64,000 bases of DNA, taken from contig CAJJZP010000012.1 in the NCBI GenBank assembly GCA_905197665.1, positions 18,703 to 82,702 on the forward strand. The letters run 5' to 3'. The notes beneath the pieces were generated by a model. The model was not told the DNA's origin. It was given only the letters and a program-made list of their open reading frames with translations, and searched no databases. The translations under genes and the position numbers were made by a program. The stretch is from an uncultured Collinsella sp. (lineage in GTDB: Bacteria > Actinomycetota > Coriobacteriia > Coriobacteriales > Coriobacteriaceae). Shown here piece by piece: positions 15,411 to 24,130 of this stretch; position 1 is the first letter of the stretch; each line of letters begins with the position of its first letter.

Positions 15411-16895
15411 ATGTCGGTCATTAAGATGTACGGCTACGAGGCCGCGCAGCAAACGGAGTATCAGACCAAGAAGTGGGCGACCAAGGAGGAAATGCAGACG
15501 CTGTCATCCGGCGATGAGCAGCGCGATGTGATCTTGGCGCAAGGTGCCACGGTGGCTTTCTACGAGGGCGACAAGCACTGGGAGACGAGCGTGTCCAACA
15601 ATGTGTTTGCCTTTGGCGGTACCGGCAGCGGCAAAACGGCGAGCTTCGTTTTGCCCAACCTGCTCAATCACCACGAGTGCTGCTATGTGGTCACAGACAC
15701 CAAAGGCGAGCTGCTGCGCCGTACGGGGAAGGGCTTCGAGGAGGACGGCTACGAGGTAACGGTTCTCGACACCATCAATCCCGAGCAGTCGTCCGGGTAC
15801 GATCCTTTGCGCTACGTGATGGATGTCGAGGACATCCCCACCACAGTGGCGTCAATCATGGAGGGGGTCGATCCTGACGGGCGTAGCTTTAGGGACGATC
15901 CGTTTTGGGACAATGCGAGCGATCTGCTACTTCGAGCGATTATTGGAATCCTGTTCCTCTTAGAGTGCCTTGCCGGCACATTTGCGCCGGACGGGGATCC
16001 CGCAGCTCCGCGACGCTATCTTAAGATGAACAACGTCTTTAAGCTGGCGGCACTCATCAAGGTTACGGGAGATGGCGAGGGACGATTTCCGCTGGATCAC
16101 CTTGTGGAGCAGGTGGAGTCCAAGGAATTTCTTGGCAAGTATGATTCTGCGAACGCGGACCTGTATGGCGTTGAGCAGTATCGTGATTTTCGCGGGGCAG
16201 CCGATAGGACGCTTAAGAGCATTCTGATCACGCTCAACGCGACCATCTCGCGGCTTAAGACTCCCCAGCTCATGCGCGTCTTTGAGAAAGACGAGATGCG
16301 CCTCGACCGTATCGACGAGGGCAAGCGCGTAATCGATCTTAAGGTGAGCGACAACGACTCGACCAATGCATGGCTTGCGAACGTTGCCCTTAAGCAGCTG
16401 TTTAACCTGGCCCAGCGCCGTGCCGATGCCAACCCCAGCGGGCATTTGCAGCGCCACGTGCAGTTTATTCTTGATGAGTTTCCCAACGTGGGCCGCATTC
16501 CCGATTTTGAGCGGAGTATTGCGACCGTGCGCAGCCGTGGCATTAGCTTTTTGATGTGCGCGCAATCGCTGAGTCAGCTCGATGGTGTGTACGGCAAATC
16601 CGCAGCGCTTACCATCCTCGATAACTGCGACAGCTTGATCTATATGGGCGGCGGCAGCAACATCGCGACACAGGAGTACATAAGCAATCTGTGCGGCGAG
16701 TCGGTTCTGGGCACCAATTACGTGGGCGCCGAGCGCACTGCCGTAGATGTGCGCGGTTGCGTGATGACCCCAGGCGAGGTTGGGCTTATGCCTCGCACCG
16801 ATTGCCTGGTCAAGGTGACCGGCATGCGCCCCTTCCGTGCCAAGAAGTACTTTTGCGCCGATCACCCCAATGCAGCTAAGTGGCTAAGGGATTAG
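15411..16895 (+). CDS. VirD4/TraG-like DNA-pumping ATPase without membrane anchor
   Basis: A 494-residue ATPase of the type IV coupling-protein family. FAFGGTGSGKTASFVLPNLL is Walker A (residues ~69-76), YVVTDTKGELLRRTGKGFEEDGYEV is the conserved coupling-protein segment after it, and FILDEFPNVGRIPDFER is Walker B with its characteristic continuation; FLMCAQSLSQL follows as the arginine/sensor region. Typical VirD4 proteins have two N-terminal membrane helices; this one starts directly with a soluble segment. AAGAAAGGGG gives a good ribosome site for the ATG at 15411. No relaxase, VirB4 or pilus gene is found in the window. The ClpP paralogue follows 115 bp downstream. It may be a coupling ATPase borrowed for another process. 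Confidence 0.85.
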   Translation: MSVIKMYGYEAAQQTEYQTKKWATKEEMQTLSSGDEQRDVILAQGATVAFYEGDKHWETSVSNNVFAFGGTGSGKTASFVLPNLLNHHECCYVVTDTKGELLRRTGKGFEEDGYEVTVLDTINPEQSSGYDPLRYVMDVEDIPTTVASIMEGVDPDGRSFRDDPFWDNASDLLLRAIIGILFLLECLAGTFAPDGDPAAPRRYLKMNNVFKLAALIKVTGDGEGRFPLDHLVEQVESKEFLGKYDSANADLYGVEQYRDFRGAADRTLKSILITLNATISRLKTPQLMRVFEKDEMRLDRIDEGKRVIDLKVSDNDSTNAWLANVALKQLFNLAQRRADANPSGHLQRHVQFILDEFPNVGRIPDFERSIATVRSRGISFLMCAQSLSQLDGVYGKSAALTILDNCDSLIYMGGGSNIATQEYISNLCGESVLGTNYVGAERTAVDVRGCVMTPGEVGLMPRTDCLVKVTGMRPFRAKKYFCADHPNAAKWLRD

Positions 16896-17010
16896 TCCCT
16901 GCAGCTTTGTATATCCCATCTTGCATGTTTTGTCGCGCGGCTTCCGTTAGCCGTAAGCCGTGCGGTCCAGTTTTTGCCTCCTTACCGATTCCGTTTAGAA
17001 GGGAATTGCC

Positions 17011-17613
17011 ATGTCCGTTATGTATCGTGAGCCCAGCATCATCAAGAAGTCCAAGGACGGCCGCGTTGCCGCCGTCGATATGGCAAGCGAGCTGCTTAAC
17101 AGCCGCGTGCTGCTGCTGGAAGGCGAGGTCAACGATGTGACCTGCAATGGCCTTATTAAGTCCATGCTGGTGTTGGAGCATCAGAGCGCCACCGAGCCCA
17201 TCACCCTCATCATCAACAGCCCGGGCGGTAGCGTTACGGCGGGGCTGGCGCTCATCGACACCATGCAGTCGCTCGACTGCCCCGTGATCACGGTGGGCGA
17301 GGGCGTCGTGGCCTCGATGGCCGCGGTGATCTTGGCCTGCGGCGACCACCGCCAGGTATACCGCCACACGCAAGTGCTCATCCACCAGTTGATGGGCGGC
17401 ACGGGCATGGCGCAGCAGACCGATATCGAGATCGTGGCCCAGCACACGGCGGCCATGCGCGCCGAGCTGGACGAGCTGCTGGCCGAGCATGGCAACCTGA
17501 GCGCCCAGGAGTTCCACGACCTCACCGAGCGCGACTGCTGGTGCAACGCCAAGCGTGCCCTAGAGCTGGGTCTGGTGGACGAGGTTATTGCGCCCAGCAA
17601 GAAGGCGCTCTAG
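17011..17613 (+). CDS. ClpP-family serine peptidase, accessory paralogue
   Basis: A 200-residue ClpP-like peptidase with an intact catalytic triad: Ser102 in GEGVVASMAAVIL, His125 in LIHQLMGG and Asp175 in TERDCW. The oxyanion loop IINSPGG and the C-terminal AKRALELGLVDEVI are also canonical. ClpP forms barrel tetradecamers that degrade proteins fed by AAA+ unfoldases such as ClpX. The normal chromosomal clpP is usually next to clpX or tig, which is not the case here. A ClpX-like AAA+ protein is encoded 17 kb away at 35100-36869 on the same strand. GAAGGGAATT precedes the ATG. It is an accessory copy embedded between the VirD4-like gene and an unknown gene. Confidence 0.9.
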   Translation: MSVMYREPSIIKKSKDGRVAAVDMASELLNSRVLLLEGEVNDVTCNGLIKSMLVLEHQSATEPITLIINSPGGSVTAGLALIDTMQSLDCPVITVGEGVVASMAAVILACGDHRQVYRHTQVLIHQLMGGTGMAQQTDIEIVAQHTAAMRAELDELLAEHGNLSAQEFHDLTERDCWCNAKRALELGLVDEVIAPSKKAL

Positions 17614-17687
17614 CGGGGCGCATGCCTTACAAGTACGTTGTGCAGGGCGAACAAGTGCGTAAATTCACAGCCAGAAAGAGGTTGAAC

Positions 17688-18506
17688 ATGAACAGGATTT
17701 GGGACGTCGATGGCATTGAGTGGGAAGACCTGCCCACCGTGAGCGACCTGCTGTGCGCTGCGGACACAAAGATCCTGGCGCGTGAGGTTGCCCTTCGATA
17801 CGGCGGCAAGCCGGACGGCCGCGGCCGTGGCGATAGCGAACGCAGCCTAAAGCGCGCCCGCCGCAAGGTCAAAAAGCTGCGGAAGATAGATCCCGAGCCC
17901 AGCGACAAGATCATCCTGTTGCCCAAGCATGTCATCAATCGTCGCGATGCGGGCCACGGTTTTGGCTATTACGACGTGGAGCCGTGCATCTTTATGCGCG
18001 ACGGCGTGCAAAGGCTGGGGGAGGACGCACTCGCCAATGTGCTTCCGTGGGAATTGATCCTGATGGATGATGAGTCCGCGAGCGAAATGCTGGGCTTTCG
18101 CGTATGGCTCGAAGGCGAGTGGGATCTATGCGAACGTTATCGCTTTTTGGCCGTGGTGTGTGTTCGCATGCTGAACAACATCTGGGCGCAAAAGGAGCTG
18201 CGCAAGTTCCTCGAGCAGGGCGATGCGGCCTGCGATATGGACGAGGACGATGTAGTTGAGGACATTCGCCGCGACGTGCTGTATCCCGAGGAAGTAATTA
18301 ACGCCAAACTCGGCGGCTATTGGGACACGAGTTTGGGACTCAACCTGCCCTGGAAGGACGAGCATCGGCAGACTTGCACGCGGATTGACAGGGCTATCGA
18401 TGACCTGTTTGCCGAGGAAACGAAGCGCTGCGCTGCGGAGCTTGGGAAGAAGCTCGAGCGCGGGTATGAGGAGCGCGGGGAGTTACTGAACGGGATGTCC
18501 TTGTGA
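17688..18506 (+). CDS. Protein of unknown function after ClpP
   Basis: A 272-residue soluble protein that I do not recognise with certainty. The N-terminus is basic (SLKRARRKVKKLRKI); the middle reads PWELILMDDESASEMLGFRVW and RYRFLAVVCVRMLNNIWAQKELRKFL, an arrangement similar in character to DUF6557-type proteins, but this is only an impression. The C-terminus is charged and helical. The ATG at 17688 was chosen because AAAGAGG precedes it at a good distance; ATG 17622 is an alternative with no ribosome site. It begins 74 bp after the ClpP stop and is probably in the same operon. Confidence 0.65.
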   Translation: MNRIWDVDGIEWEDLPTVSDLLCAADTKILAREVALRYGGKPDGRGRGDSERSLKRARRKVKKLRKIDPEPSDKIILLPKHVINRRDAGHGFGYYDVEPCIFMRDGVQRLGEDALANVLPWELILMDDESASEMLGFRVWLEGEWDLCERYRFLAVVCVRMLNNIWAQKELRKFLEQGDAACDMDEDDVVEDIRRDVLYPEEVINAKLGGYWDTSLGLNLPWKDEHRQTCTRIDRAIDDLFAEETKRCAAELGKKLERGYEERGELLNGMSL

Positions 18507-18593
18507 ACGGTTGCCGACGGTCCGATAAAAATCTGTCCGGACGAAATGATAGAACGATAGCGTAAATAGCATCTGCACTTTAAGGAGTTAACA

Positions 18594-19031
18594 ATGGGAA
18601 TCGCCTATAAGGAACTGTTTCGTGTAAACCGTCCTATCTGTGGGCCTGGACCAGGAGGTTTCTTCATTAAAAGATTCAAGGAAGGCGGCTACAGTGAGGC
18701 TGAATTGCTCGATTTAATTTCGGGAGTGGACTTTTCTCTTGGTGAAGTGGATGAGGACATTAGCCTGAAAAAGAAATGCGAAATAGTCGAACAGGCGGTG
18801 AGTGGGGTGCATTATACGAGTTGGGCCCCCAGCGTGATCAGCATGATCATCTCACTTACGGTCGGAGGGTGTCTGTCTGCATGGGCGGGCAACAATTCAA
18901 TCGCTGCCGGGGTTTTCGTGACGCCATGCCTGATTGCCTTGGGAATATATGCATGGTTTCGTTTATGCTTTGAGCGAAATCAAACGGTACTGTTGGGTGC
19001 GCTGAACCACATAAAGACACTTCAGCCGTAG
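18594..19031 (+). CDS. Small membrane protein of unknown function
   Basis: A 145-residue protein whose first 80 residues are soluble and charged, with a Gly/Pro-rich stretch GPGPGGFFIKRFKEGGYSEAELLDL. Two membrane helices follow (APSVISMIISLTVGGCLSAW and IAAGVFVTPCLIALGIYAW). AAGGAG lies 6 bases before the ATG. It is AT-richer than its neighbours. I do not recognise it. It is the last plus-strand gene before the restriction/SIR2 island. Confidence 0.6.
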   Translation: MGIAYKELFRVNRPICGPGPGGFFIKRFKEGGYSEAELLDLISGVDFSLGEVDEDISLKKKCEIVEQAVSGVHYTSWAPSVISMIISLTVGGCLSAWAGNNSIAAGVFVTPCLIALGIYAWFRLCFERNQTVLLGALNHIKTLQP

Positions 19032-19392
19032 TTGCATGAAATCGCCGATCGCCTGCCGTGGGCCCTCGGGACCGCCCTCGCGGCGCCCTTCCCGCTCTTT
19101 CCGGACATGGCGTCCTCCGATCTCCCGGGGCCGGCCGACCCGGCCCTCAGGGTATCGGATTCCCAAATTCATCCGTACATGTACGGATGAATTTGGGAGG
19201 TGTTCGGATGAAGTTGATATTCAAGGGGTGCGGCAGTTGGCAGGAATCTCAAGCGCCCAACCGCCAATCTCCACATTTCTTTGCTAAACTAGCTTTGCGC
19301 GGGAAACCGTGCATAGTTCGGGAGCATGTCCCCCAACTGGATCTAGGTTCGGATGCCGTTGCCCGGACTATTGGTGAAGGTTGGGGGACTTC
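19032..19392. other. Gene-free boundary of the VirD4/ClpP cluster and the restriction island
   Basis: A 361-bp stretch without a supported gene. It starts GC-rich with simple alternating GC stretches, then contains a perfect 36-bp palindrome (19162-19197) and a 10-bp inverted repeat, GTCCCCCAAC at 19328-19337 and GTTGGGGGAC at 19380-19389, just before the end of the SIR2 gene. It may mark the insertion edge of the downstream island. Confidence 0.5.
19162..19197. repeat. Perfect 36-bp palindrome
   Basis: CCCAAATTCATCCGTACA is followed immediately by its exact reverse complement, with no spacer. A further half-site, TTCGGATGAAG, lies a few bases to the right (19203-19213). No T tract follows, so it does not look like a terminator. 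It could be an operator or a recombination or insertion scar. Confidence 0.85.
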
Positions 19393-20973
19393 CTACTTTC
19401 CATAGCGCAAGAAGTCGTAGATGCGGACGCACTTCCGATAATGCGAATCTTTCAACAGAGCCCTCTTCTTGGCAGGGTCGTTTCCCACGTCAGCCAGTGC
19501 CCGCTTCAGCAACGCTTCCAAGTCGTCGACGTCCATCTCTTCCTCTGAAAGGCACGGGATGAACGCGAACGGGCTCTTTGGCGCGCATGCATTCGCAAGG
19601 CCCTTTATGCTCAGCGACCCTTCGAATCTGCGACGAGTCGCAGGCATCGATTTGCGGAACGTTTCGCTTCGATAGCTATCAATCGAGGTGAGCGTTGGGA
19701 GATAAGTCGCTATGTCCTTACCGACCTCTCCACCGAGTCCGCGCGTGTACTTGAAGACAGGCATGTTGTTGGGCCGTTGGCGCACGTACATGTTGAGGTA
19801 GTTCTCGACGATGAACTTTGGGTCATAGCGAAGGTTATCGAGCACGATGTCCTCGAAGATATCTTCAGGTGAAATCGGCTTTCCGATGCTACTTGGTGAC
19901 ACCGACAGGCCGATGACGATCTTCTGGTCCGGGTCAAGGTCGTTGAGGACATTGTCTATCCCTGAGACGATGATGTCGGAACTCGGGTCGATATGCTCCG
20001 CAAGCCTGAACACGCTGCCCCTCAACTCGCGGATAAATCGCGTGCTATACATTTTCCGGAAGCTGCGCATCGCATCGTAGATCGACTCGAAGTCATCCGT
20101 GGTGATCTTCGTCATCGAAAGCGTACGGCCACCGAAACTCATAGCAATCTCGCCAACAGAGGTGTCGGTTGCGTGCTGAACGAAGATGAGCCGCTTGCCC
20201 AGCCGTTTGAGCTTGTCATCTGGTAGGCATTCGCAGATGTCACCCAGTATCGACCTGATGTTCTCGTCTTGAATCGAATAACCGAGGAAGATGACGGGAT
20301 ACTCGACGAAGAGGGTGAGCAGCTTCGTCGAGAGATACTTCCTCTTCTGCGCGAACTCCGCATAGTCAGCGCTGGTCAGGACGATGCTTCCCGCCCTCGA
20401 GACTGAGCCATGGATCTTGTATATCTCCTGAGAGAAAGCCTGGTCAGAGAACAGGAGGTCGCTTTCTCCGACGTAGGTCGTGAAACCAGGGAATAGGGTC
20501 TCACACATACAGTCATAATTCGTGGTGATGATGCCGGCAACTTTTTCCCTGCCCGCCTTCGCCAGCTTCTCAGTTTCGGCGCTCTCGACGAGACGAGCTC
20601 TCGCGATCTTATCTGCGACGTAGATCTTCATGGGCGAAGCGTCCCCGGTAAGCTCGTCACTGTGATCTTCGCGGAAGGCAGCGAATTCATCCGATGCAAA
20701 GAGCTCGTGGTTTACTTCGCTTTCCATGAGCGTGGCAACGTACGGCAGTTCGGACTCGACCTTGCCGTTCTGGACAGCAATCTTCGCCTGGCTCTTGAAG
20801 CGCGCGAAGGCATATGGGTCGTCAAGCACCTCGGCGCAGATATCCGAAAGCAGCCCCTCCCATCCCGGCGTGCCGCAGTAACGACGGGAGAGGCCAGAGC
20901 CGATGAAGAGAAACGGATAACGCCCGGCATCATCAACAGCTTTGTGGATTATCGATTTGATTCTCTCGTCCAT
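19393..20973 (-). CDS. SIR2-family protein, probable NAD-dependent defence effector
   Basis: A 526-residue protein with an N-terminal SIR2 domain: FLFIGSGLSRRY (residues 21-32) is the NAD-binding loop, ITTNYD (149-154) and KIHGS (186-190) are the catalytic motifs, and GYSIQDENI (231-239) is typical of bacterial SIR2_2 proteins. In phage-defence systems such domains deplete NAD. The C-terminal 270 residues are not recognised and may sense the trigger. AGGAGG lies 7-8 bases before the ATG at 20973. Its partner gene (21013-21741) lies 39 bp upstream on the same strand and carries a domain found also in the McrC-like subunit of the adjacent restriction system. Confidence 0.85.
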   Translation of the reverse strand: MDERIKSIIHKAVDDAGRYPFLFIGSGLSRRYCGTPGWEGLLSDICAEVLDDPYAFARFKSQAKIAVQNGKVESELPYVATLMESEVNHELFASDEFAAFREDHSDELTGDASPMKIYVADKIARARLVESAETEKLAKAGREKVAGIITTNYDCMCETLFPGFTTYVGESDLLFSDQAFSQEIYKIHGSVSRAGSIVLTSADYAEFAQKRKYLSTKLLTLFVEYPVIFLGYSIQDENIRSILGDICECLPDDKLKRLGKRLIFVQHATDTSVGEIAMSFGGRTLSMTKITTDDFESIYDAMRSFRKMYSTRFIRELRGSVFRLAEHIDPSSDIIVSGIDNVLNDLDPDQKIVIGLSVSPSSIGKPISPEDIFEDIVLDNLRYDPKFIVENYLNMYVRQRPNNMPVFKYTRGLGGEVGKDIATYLPTLTSIDSYRSETFRKSMPATRRRFEGSLSIKGLANACAPKSPFAFIPCLSEEEMDVDDLEALLKRALADVGNDPAKKRALLKDSHYRKCVRIYDFLRYGK

Positions 20974-21012
20974 AATCTTTCCTCCTGTACCAATCGACAT
21001 GCTCGTGAAATG

Positions 21013-21741
21013 TTATCCCACCAACTTCGGCGAGTGCGGGCTGAAAGCATCGTTGCCGTTCTGCCCGTCGACCAATCCGCACGCGAGACTCAGCGGCACA
21101 ACTGCAGCGTTCTCGACCTCCACGCTAAGCACGTAGTGGAAGTCCGCCCCCTGGCTCCCACGATTCCGCTCGTAACCAATGGCGGCCAGCCGGTCGGCTA
21201 GTTCGTCTCTCGAAACCAGCTCGTTAGCCTTCACCTTGCAAAGCATGGGTTCAAGTTCGTAAGTGTTTGTCTCGCTGATTGCGTTCCTGTAGAAGCGGAA
21301 ATGGGTCGTACGAAAGAGATCTTTATGATGGGAGTACACGTGCCCGTCCTTAATGGCGTAGAAGTAGAAAAGGAACTCACCGCCCTCGTTTAGCCTGCCG
21401 CTACTTTCAAGGAAGCGGTAAATTTGTGGCGCTACAACGGAGAGCCGATTACGCTTCCGAAGCGATTTGCCCCACGAGCTGAGTTTATTGAATACCACAA
21501 CGATATGATATTTAAAGGGTAATTGGACTATCTCCCGACCAAACGAGGATTCGGATTGGCTTGCTGAAATGTGGCAGTGCCCTGTTCTAAGCAACGTATT
21601 TGCGATAGAGTCGCGCGGGAACGGTGCTCGGGGCCGTTGCACCAGTAGCAAATTACTTATATCGAGCGATGTGATGCTGCGATTTCGGAAATGCTTGCCT
21701 GGTTGCGGCGCCGACTTCGAAAAGCTGGTTTTTATTTCCAT
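21013..21741 (-). CDS. Stand-alone homologue of the McrC-like subunit's C-terminal domain
   Basis: A 242-residue protein. Its last ~135 residues are strikingly similar to the end of the McrC-like protein (25994-28429): shared blocks include FLFYFYAIKDGHVYSHHKDL, FRFYRNAIS, NELVSRDELA and NGNDAFSPHSPK. The similarity is also visible in DNA at 21020-21060 versus 28380-28425. The first ~105 residues are different; they start MEIKTSFSKSAPQ and contain no clear motif, though E-I-K resembles a nuclease strand. No good ribosome site precedes the ATG and an in-frame stop lies about 30 bases upstream, so the gene may be a truncated relic or a genuine adaptor. It precedes the SIR2 gene. Confidence 0.65.
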   Translation of the reverse strand: MEIKTSFSKSAPQPGKHFRNRSITSLDISNLLLVQRPRAPFPRDSIANTLLRTGHCHISASQSESSFGREIVQLPFKYHIVVVFNKLSSWGKSLRKRNRLSVVAPQIYRFLESSGRLNEGGEFLFYFYAIKDGHVYSHHKDLFRTTHFRFYRNAISETNTYELEPMLCKVKANELVSRDELADRLAAIGYERNRGSQGADFHYVLSVEVENAAVVPLSLACGLVDGQNGNDAFSPHSPKLVG

Positions 21742-22303
21742 TACAGCTGAAACAGGCCGTCAAAATTCATGGAAGATCTTTTCGATAGTAATGGATGAAC
21801 TGAGGAGGTTTGTCTGGAGGGTGGATCGAGGTTCAAGATTGTTGCGCTCTGAAACGTTTCAGCTGAGGTCGGAGAGCGATCGCATGAGTCGATTTATATT
21901 TCGGCAGCGTTGCATCCATAGAAGAGAGAGGGATGCGTATTCGTTTGGCAGCGAGGGCGTGAGTGGGCGGAAACTTCGTGGCGTACAGCAATAAGGCTAT
22001 ACCTAAAAGCCTTTGTGTTGAACGGGTTTTCGCGGGAGCGGAGGGTGCGTGCCGCGAGGGACGGTCCGCGGCACGACCGACCCGGCGCGGCATCCGGAGC
22101 GGACGCGGATGCGGCGCGGACGGCCTCTGACGGGCGAGCATGCGACAGTGGTTGCCCTGCTGGGCGGCAATAAGCTCGAATCGAGCACGAGCGATTCTTG
22201 TCCGGGCGAAGCGTTACAACTGGATTTGTTCTGTTGCCGACTGATCTTGAAGCATGTTGGAAGAAACGGAATTACAATTATTTATTTGTCTGTATCTATC
22301 GAA
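21742..22303. other. Divergent region between the SIR2 operon and the restriction operon
   Basis: 562 bp without a supported gene. The left half is AT-rich; the right half (about 22010-22150) is GC-rich and repetitive, with a GTGCCGCG/CGCGGCAC stem near 22047-22074. AT-rich sequence (TTACAATTATTTATTTG) just before the methyltransferase start probably holds its promoter. A frame running through this region into the methyltransferase gene is open but lacks conserved residues, so I start the gene at 22304. Confidence 0.45.
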
Positions 22304-23242
22304 ATGGAGACCGAGCGCGTGGAAAACGAGAGGAACATAACGGCAGTTGACCTTTTCGCCGGCTGCGGCGGAATGTCCCTCGGCTTCGAAAAGGCTGGCG
22401 TCAATGTTGTGGCTGCCTACGACAATTGGGACGCTGCCATTGATGTCTATCGCGCTAACTTCCAGCATCCTGTTTTCAAAAGGGATCTCTCCGACGTTTC
22501 CGTATCCGAGGAAGTTGCCGGCTTCGCTCCGGATATCATCATCGGCGGGCCTCCTTGTCAGGATTTCTCGCAGGCCGGCAAGAGATCCGAGGATGGTGGG
22601 CGCGCAATCCTCTCTGTTAGATATGCCGAGATCATCGCGAGGTGCAAGCCTCGCTTCATCGTTATGGAGAACGTCCCACGCGTTCGAACGAGCAAATCCA
22701 TGGAAGCGATTCGGGCCACCTTCAAAGCGCAGGGTTATGGCTTGAGTGGGCGAGTGATGGATGCAAGCCTGTGCGGGGTCCCCCAAGCTCGCAAGAGATA
22801 CTTCTTGATCGGATGCCTTGGGGCGCCCGACGGGTTCCTCGACCCATATCTTGAGAAGGGCCTTTCTGACCATCAGATGACAATTCGTGAGTATCTCGGT
22901 AACGAGCTTGGAATTGATTACTACTTCAGAATTCCGCGAAGCTACACGAGGCGGGCCATCTTCAGCATCGACGAGCCCTCGGTCACTATTCGTGGTGTGG
23001 ACAGGCCGATACCGCCGAACTACAAGCTTCACCCCAACGACGCGGCGGACCTCAGTCAAGCCCGGTGCTTGACTCCAAAGGAACGCAGTAGGATCCAGAC
23101 TTTCCCGGAGTCTTTCAAGTTCTTTGGGAGTAAGACGGATGTCAACCAGATGGTGGGCAACGCCGTACCGGTAAACCTTGCCACCTACGTTGCACGAGCG
23201 CTACTAGAGTACAGGAGGGATGTGAGCGATGGACTGCGTTGA
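22304..23242 (+). CDS. DNA cytosine-5 methyltransferase, first of pair
   Basis: A 312-residue m5C methyltransferase. Motif I is DLFAGCGGMSLGFE (residues 16-29), motif IV GGPPCQDFSQAG with catalytic Cys85, motif VI MENV (121-124), motif VIII QARKRYFLIG (161-170) and motif X MVGNAVP (283-289). The region between VIII and X, about 110 residues, is the target-recognition domain. The enzyme adds a methyl group to cytosine C5 to protect host DNA. The ATG at 22304 lacks a clear ribosome site; GTG 22319 is an alternative. It overlaps the second methyltransferase by 14 bp, and the restriction subunits follow, as in BsuMI and LlaJI. Confidence 0.92.
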   Translation: METERVENERNITAVDLFAGCGGMSLGFEKAGVNVVAAYDNWDAAIDVYRANFQHPVFKRDLSDVSVSEEVAGFAPDIIIGGPPCQDFSQAGKRSEDGGRAILSVRYAEIIARCKPRFIVMENVPRVRTSKSMEAIRATFKAQGYGLSGRVMDASLCGVPQARKRYFLIGCLGAPDGFLDPYLEKGLSDHQMTIREYLGNELGIDYYFRIPRSYTRRAIFSIDEPSVTIRGVDRPIPPNYKLHPNDAADLSQARCLTPKERSRIQTFPESFKFFGSKTDVNQMVGNAVPVNLATYVARALLEYRRDVSDGLR

Positions 23243-24116
23243 TCTTTTCTCGGGATGCGGCGGTATGTCGCTCGGATTCCAGAATGCGGGCTTCAACATA
23301 AAGGCGGCGTTTGATAACTGGCAGGCGGCTGTCGACATCTATTCGGCAAACTTCGACCACCCGGCATTCAAATACGATCTTTACGATGCGGAAGCGGTCC
23401 CGAAAATTGAAGAGTATTCGCCGTCGATGATAATCGGTGGCCCCCCTTGCCAGGACTTCTCCATTGCGGGCGCCAGACAGCGCGGCAAAAGGGCCAATCT
23501 CACCATCCGATATGCTGAGATAGTTCGGGACGTCAGACCCGAGTGGTTCGTCATGGAGAATGTTTACAATATCGAGCGGATGGACGTCCTGCCCGAGGCG
23601 CTGGAAATATTCCGCAATGCTGGATACGGTCTCACGAGGCGCGTCCTCAACGCCAGTCTATGTGGTGTGCCTCAGATTCGCAGGCGCTTTATCCTTGTCG
23701 GTCATCTTGGTGATAAAGATGACTTTCTCGGCGAACTCTTGGATTCAAGGCTGAGCGACAAGCAGATGACCGTCAGGGATTACCTTGGCGATTCGCTCGG
23801 CACGCAATACTTCTACATGCATCCACGCAACTTCCAGCGTAGGGGCGTCTTCACGATTGACGAGCCAGCGGTAACGGTACGAGGCACCAACCGTCCGATA
23901 CCGCCAGCATATAAGAGGCATCATGCCGACAAGGCTGATATTTCTGAAGGTGTGAGAGCCTTAACATACAAGGAGCGCAGCTATCTGCAAACCTTCCCCG
24001 AAGAGTTTGAGTTTGTCGGGTCCAAGACAGACATTGAGCAGGCGATTGGCAATGCCGTGCCAGTTAAGCTTGCTGAGTACGTTGCTAGATGCATAGCTGA
24101 CTATGCAGCAGATTAA
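23229..24116 (+). CDS. DNA cytosine-5 methyltransferase, second of pair
   Basis: A 295-residue m5C methyltransferase, a close relative of its upstream neighbour. Motif I is DLFSGCGGMSLGFQ at the very N-terminus, motif IV GGPPCQDFSIAG with Cys74, motif VI MENV, motif VIII QIRRRFILVG and motif X IGNAVP. The target domains of the two enzymes are alike in length but differ in sequence, which fits systems in which each enzyme methylates one strand of an asymmetric site. The start overlaps the upstream gene by 14 bp, so translation is probably coupled. Confidence 0.92.
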   Translation: MDCVDLFSGCGGMSLGFQNAGFNIKAAFDNWQAAVDIYSANFDHPAFKYDLYDAEAVPKIEEYSPSMIIGGPPCQDFSIAGARQRGKRANLTIRYAEIVRDVRPEWFVMENVYNIERMDVLPEALEIFRNAGYGLTRRVLNASLCGVPQIRRRFILVGHLGDKDDFLGELLDSRLSDKQMTVRDYLGDSLGTQYFYMHPRNFQRRGVFTIDEPAVTVRGTNRPIPPAYKRHHADKADISEGVRALTYKERSYLQTFPEEFEFVGSKTDIEQAIGNAVPVKLAEYVARCIADYAAD

Positions 24117-24130
24117 TTGTGGTGGTTGCC

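Noticed and set aside
15411..16895. Integrative conjugative element inferred from the VirD4-like gene
   Set aside because: No relaxase, VirB4, integrase or pilus genes are found in the window, and the ATPase lacks the usual membrane anchor.
22049..22303. N-terminal extension of the first methyltransferase
   Set aside because: The extension is Arg/Pro-rich and unlike m5C methyltransferases, which begin close to motif I.
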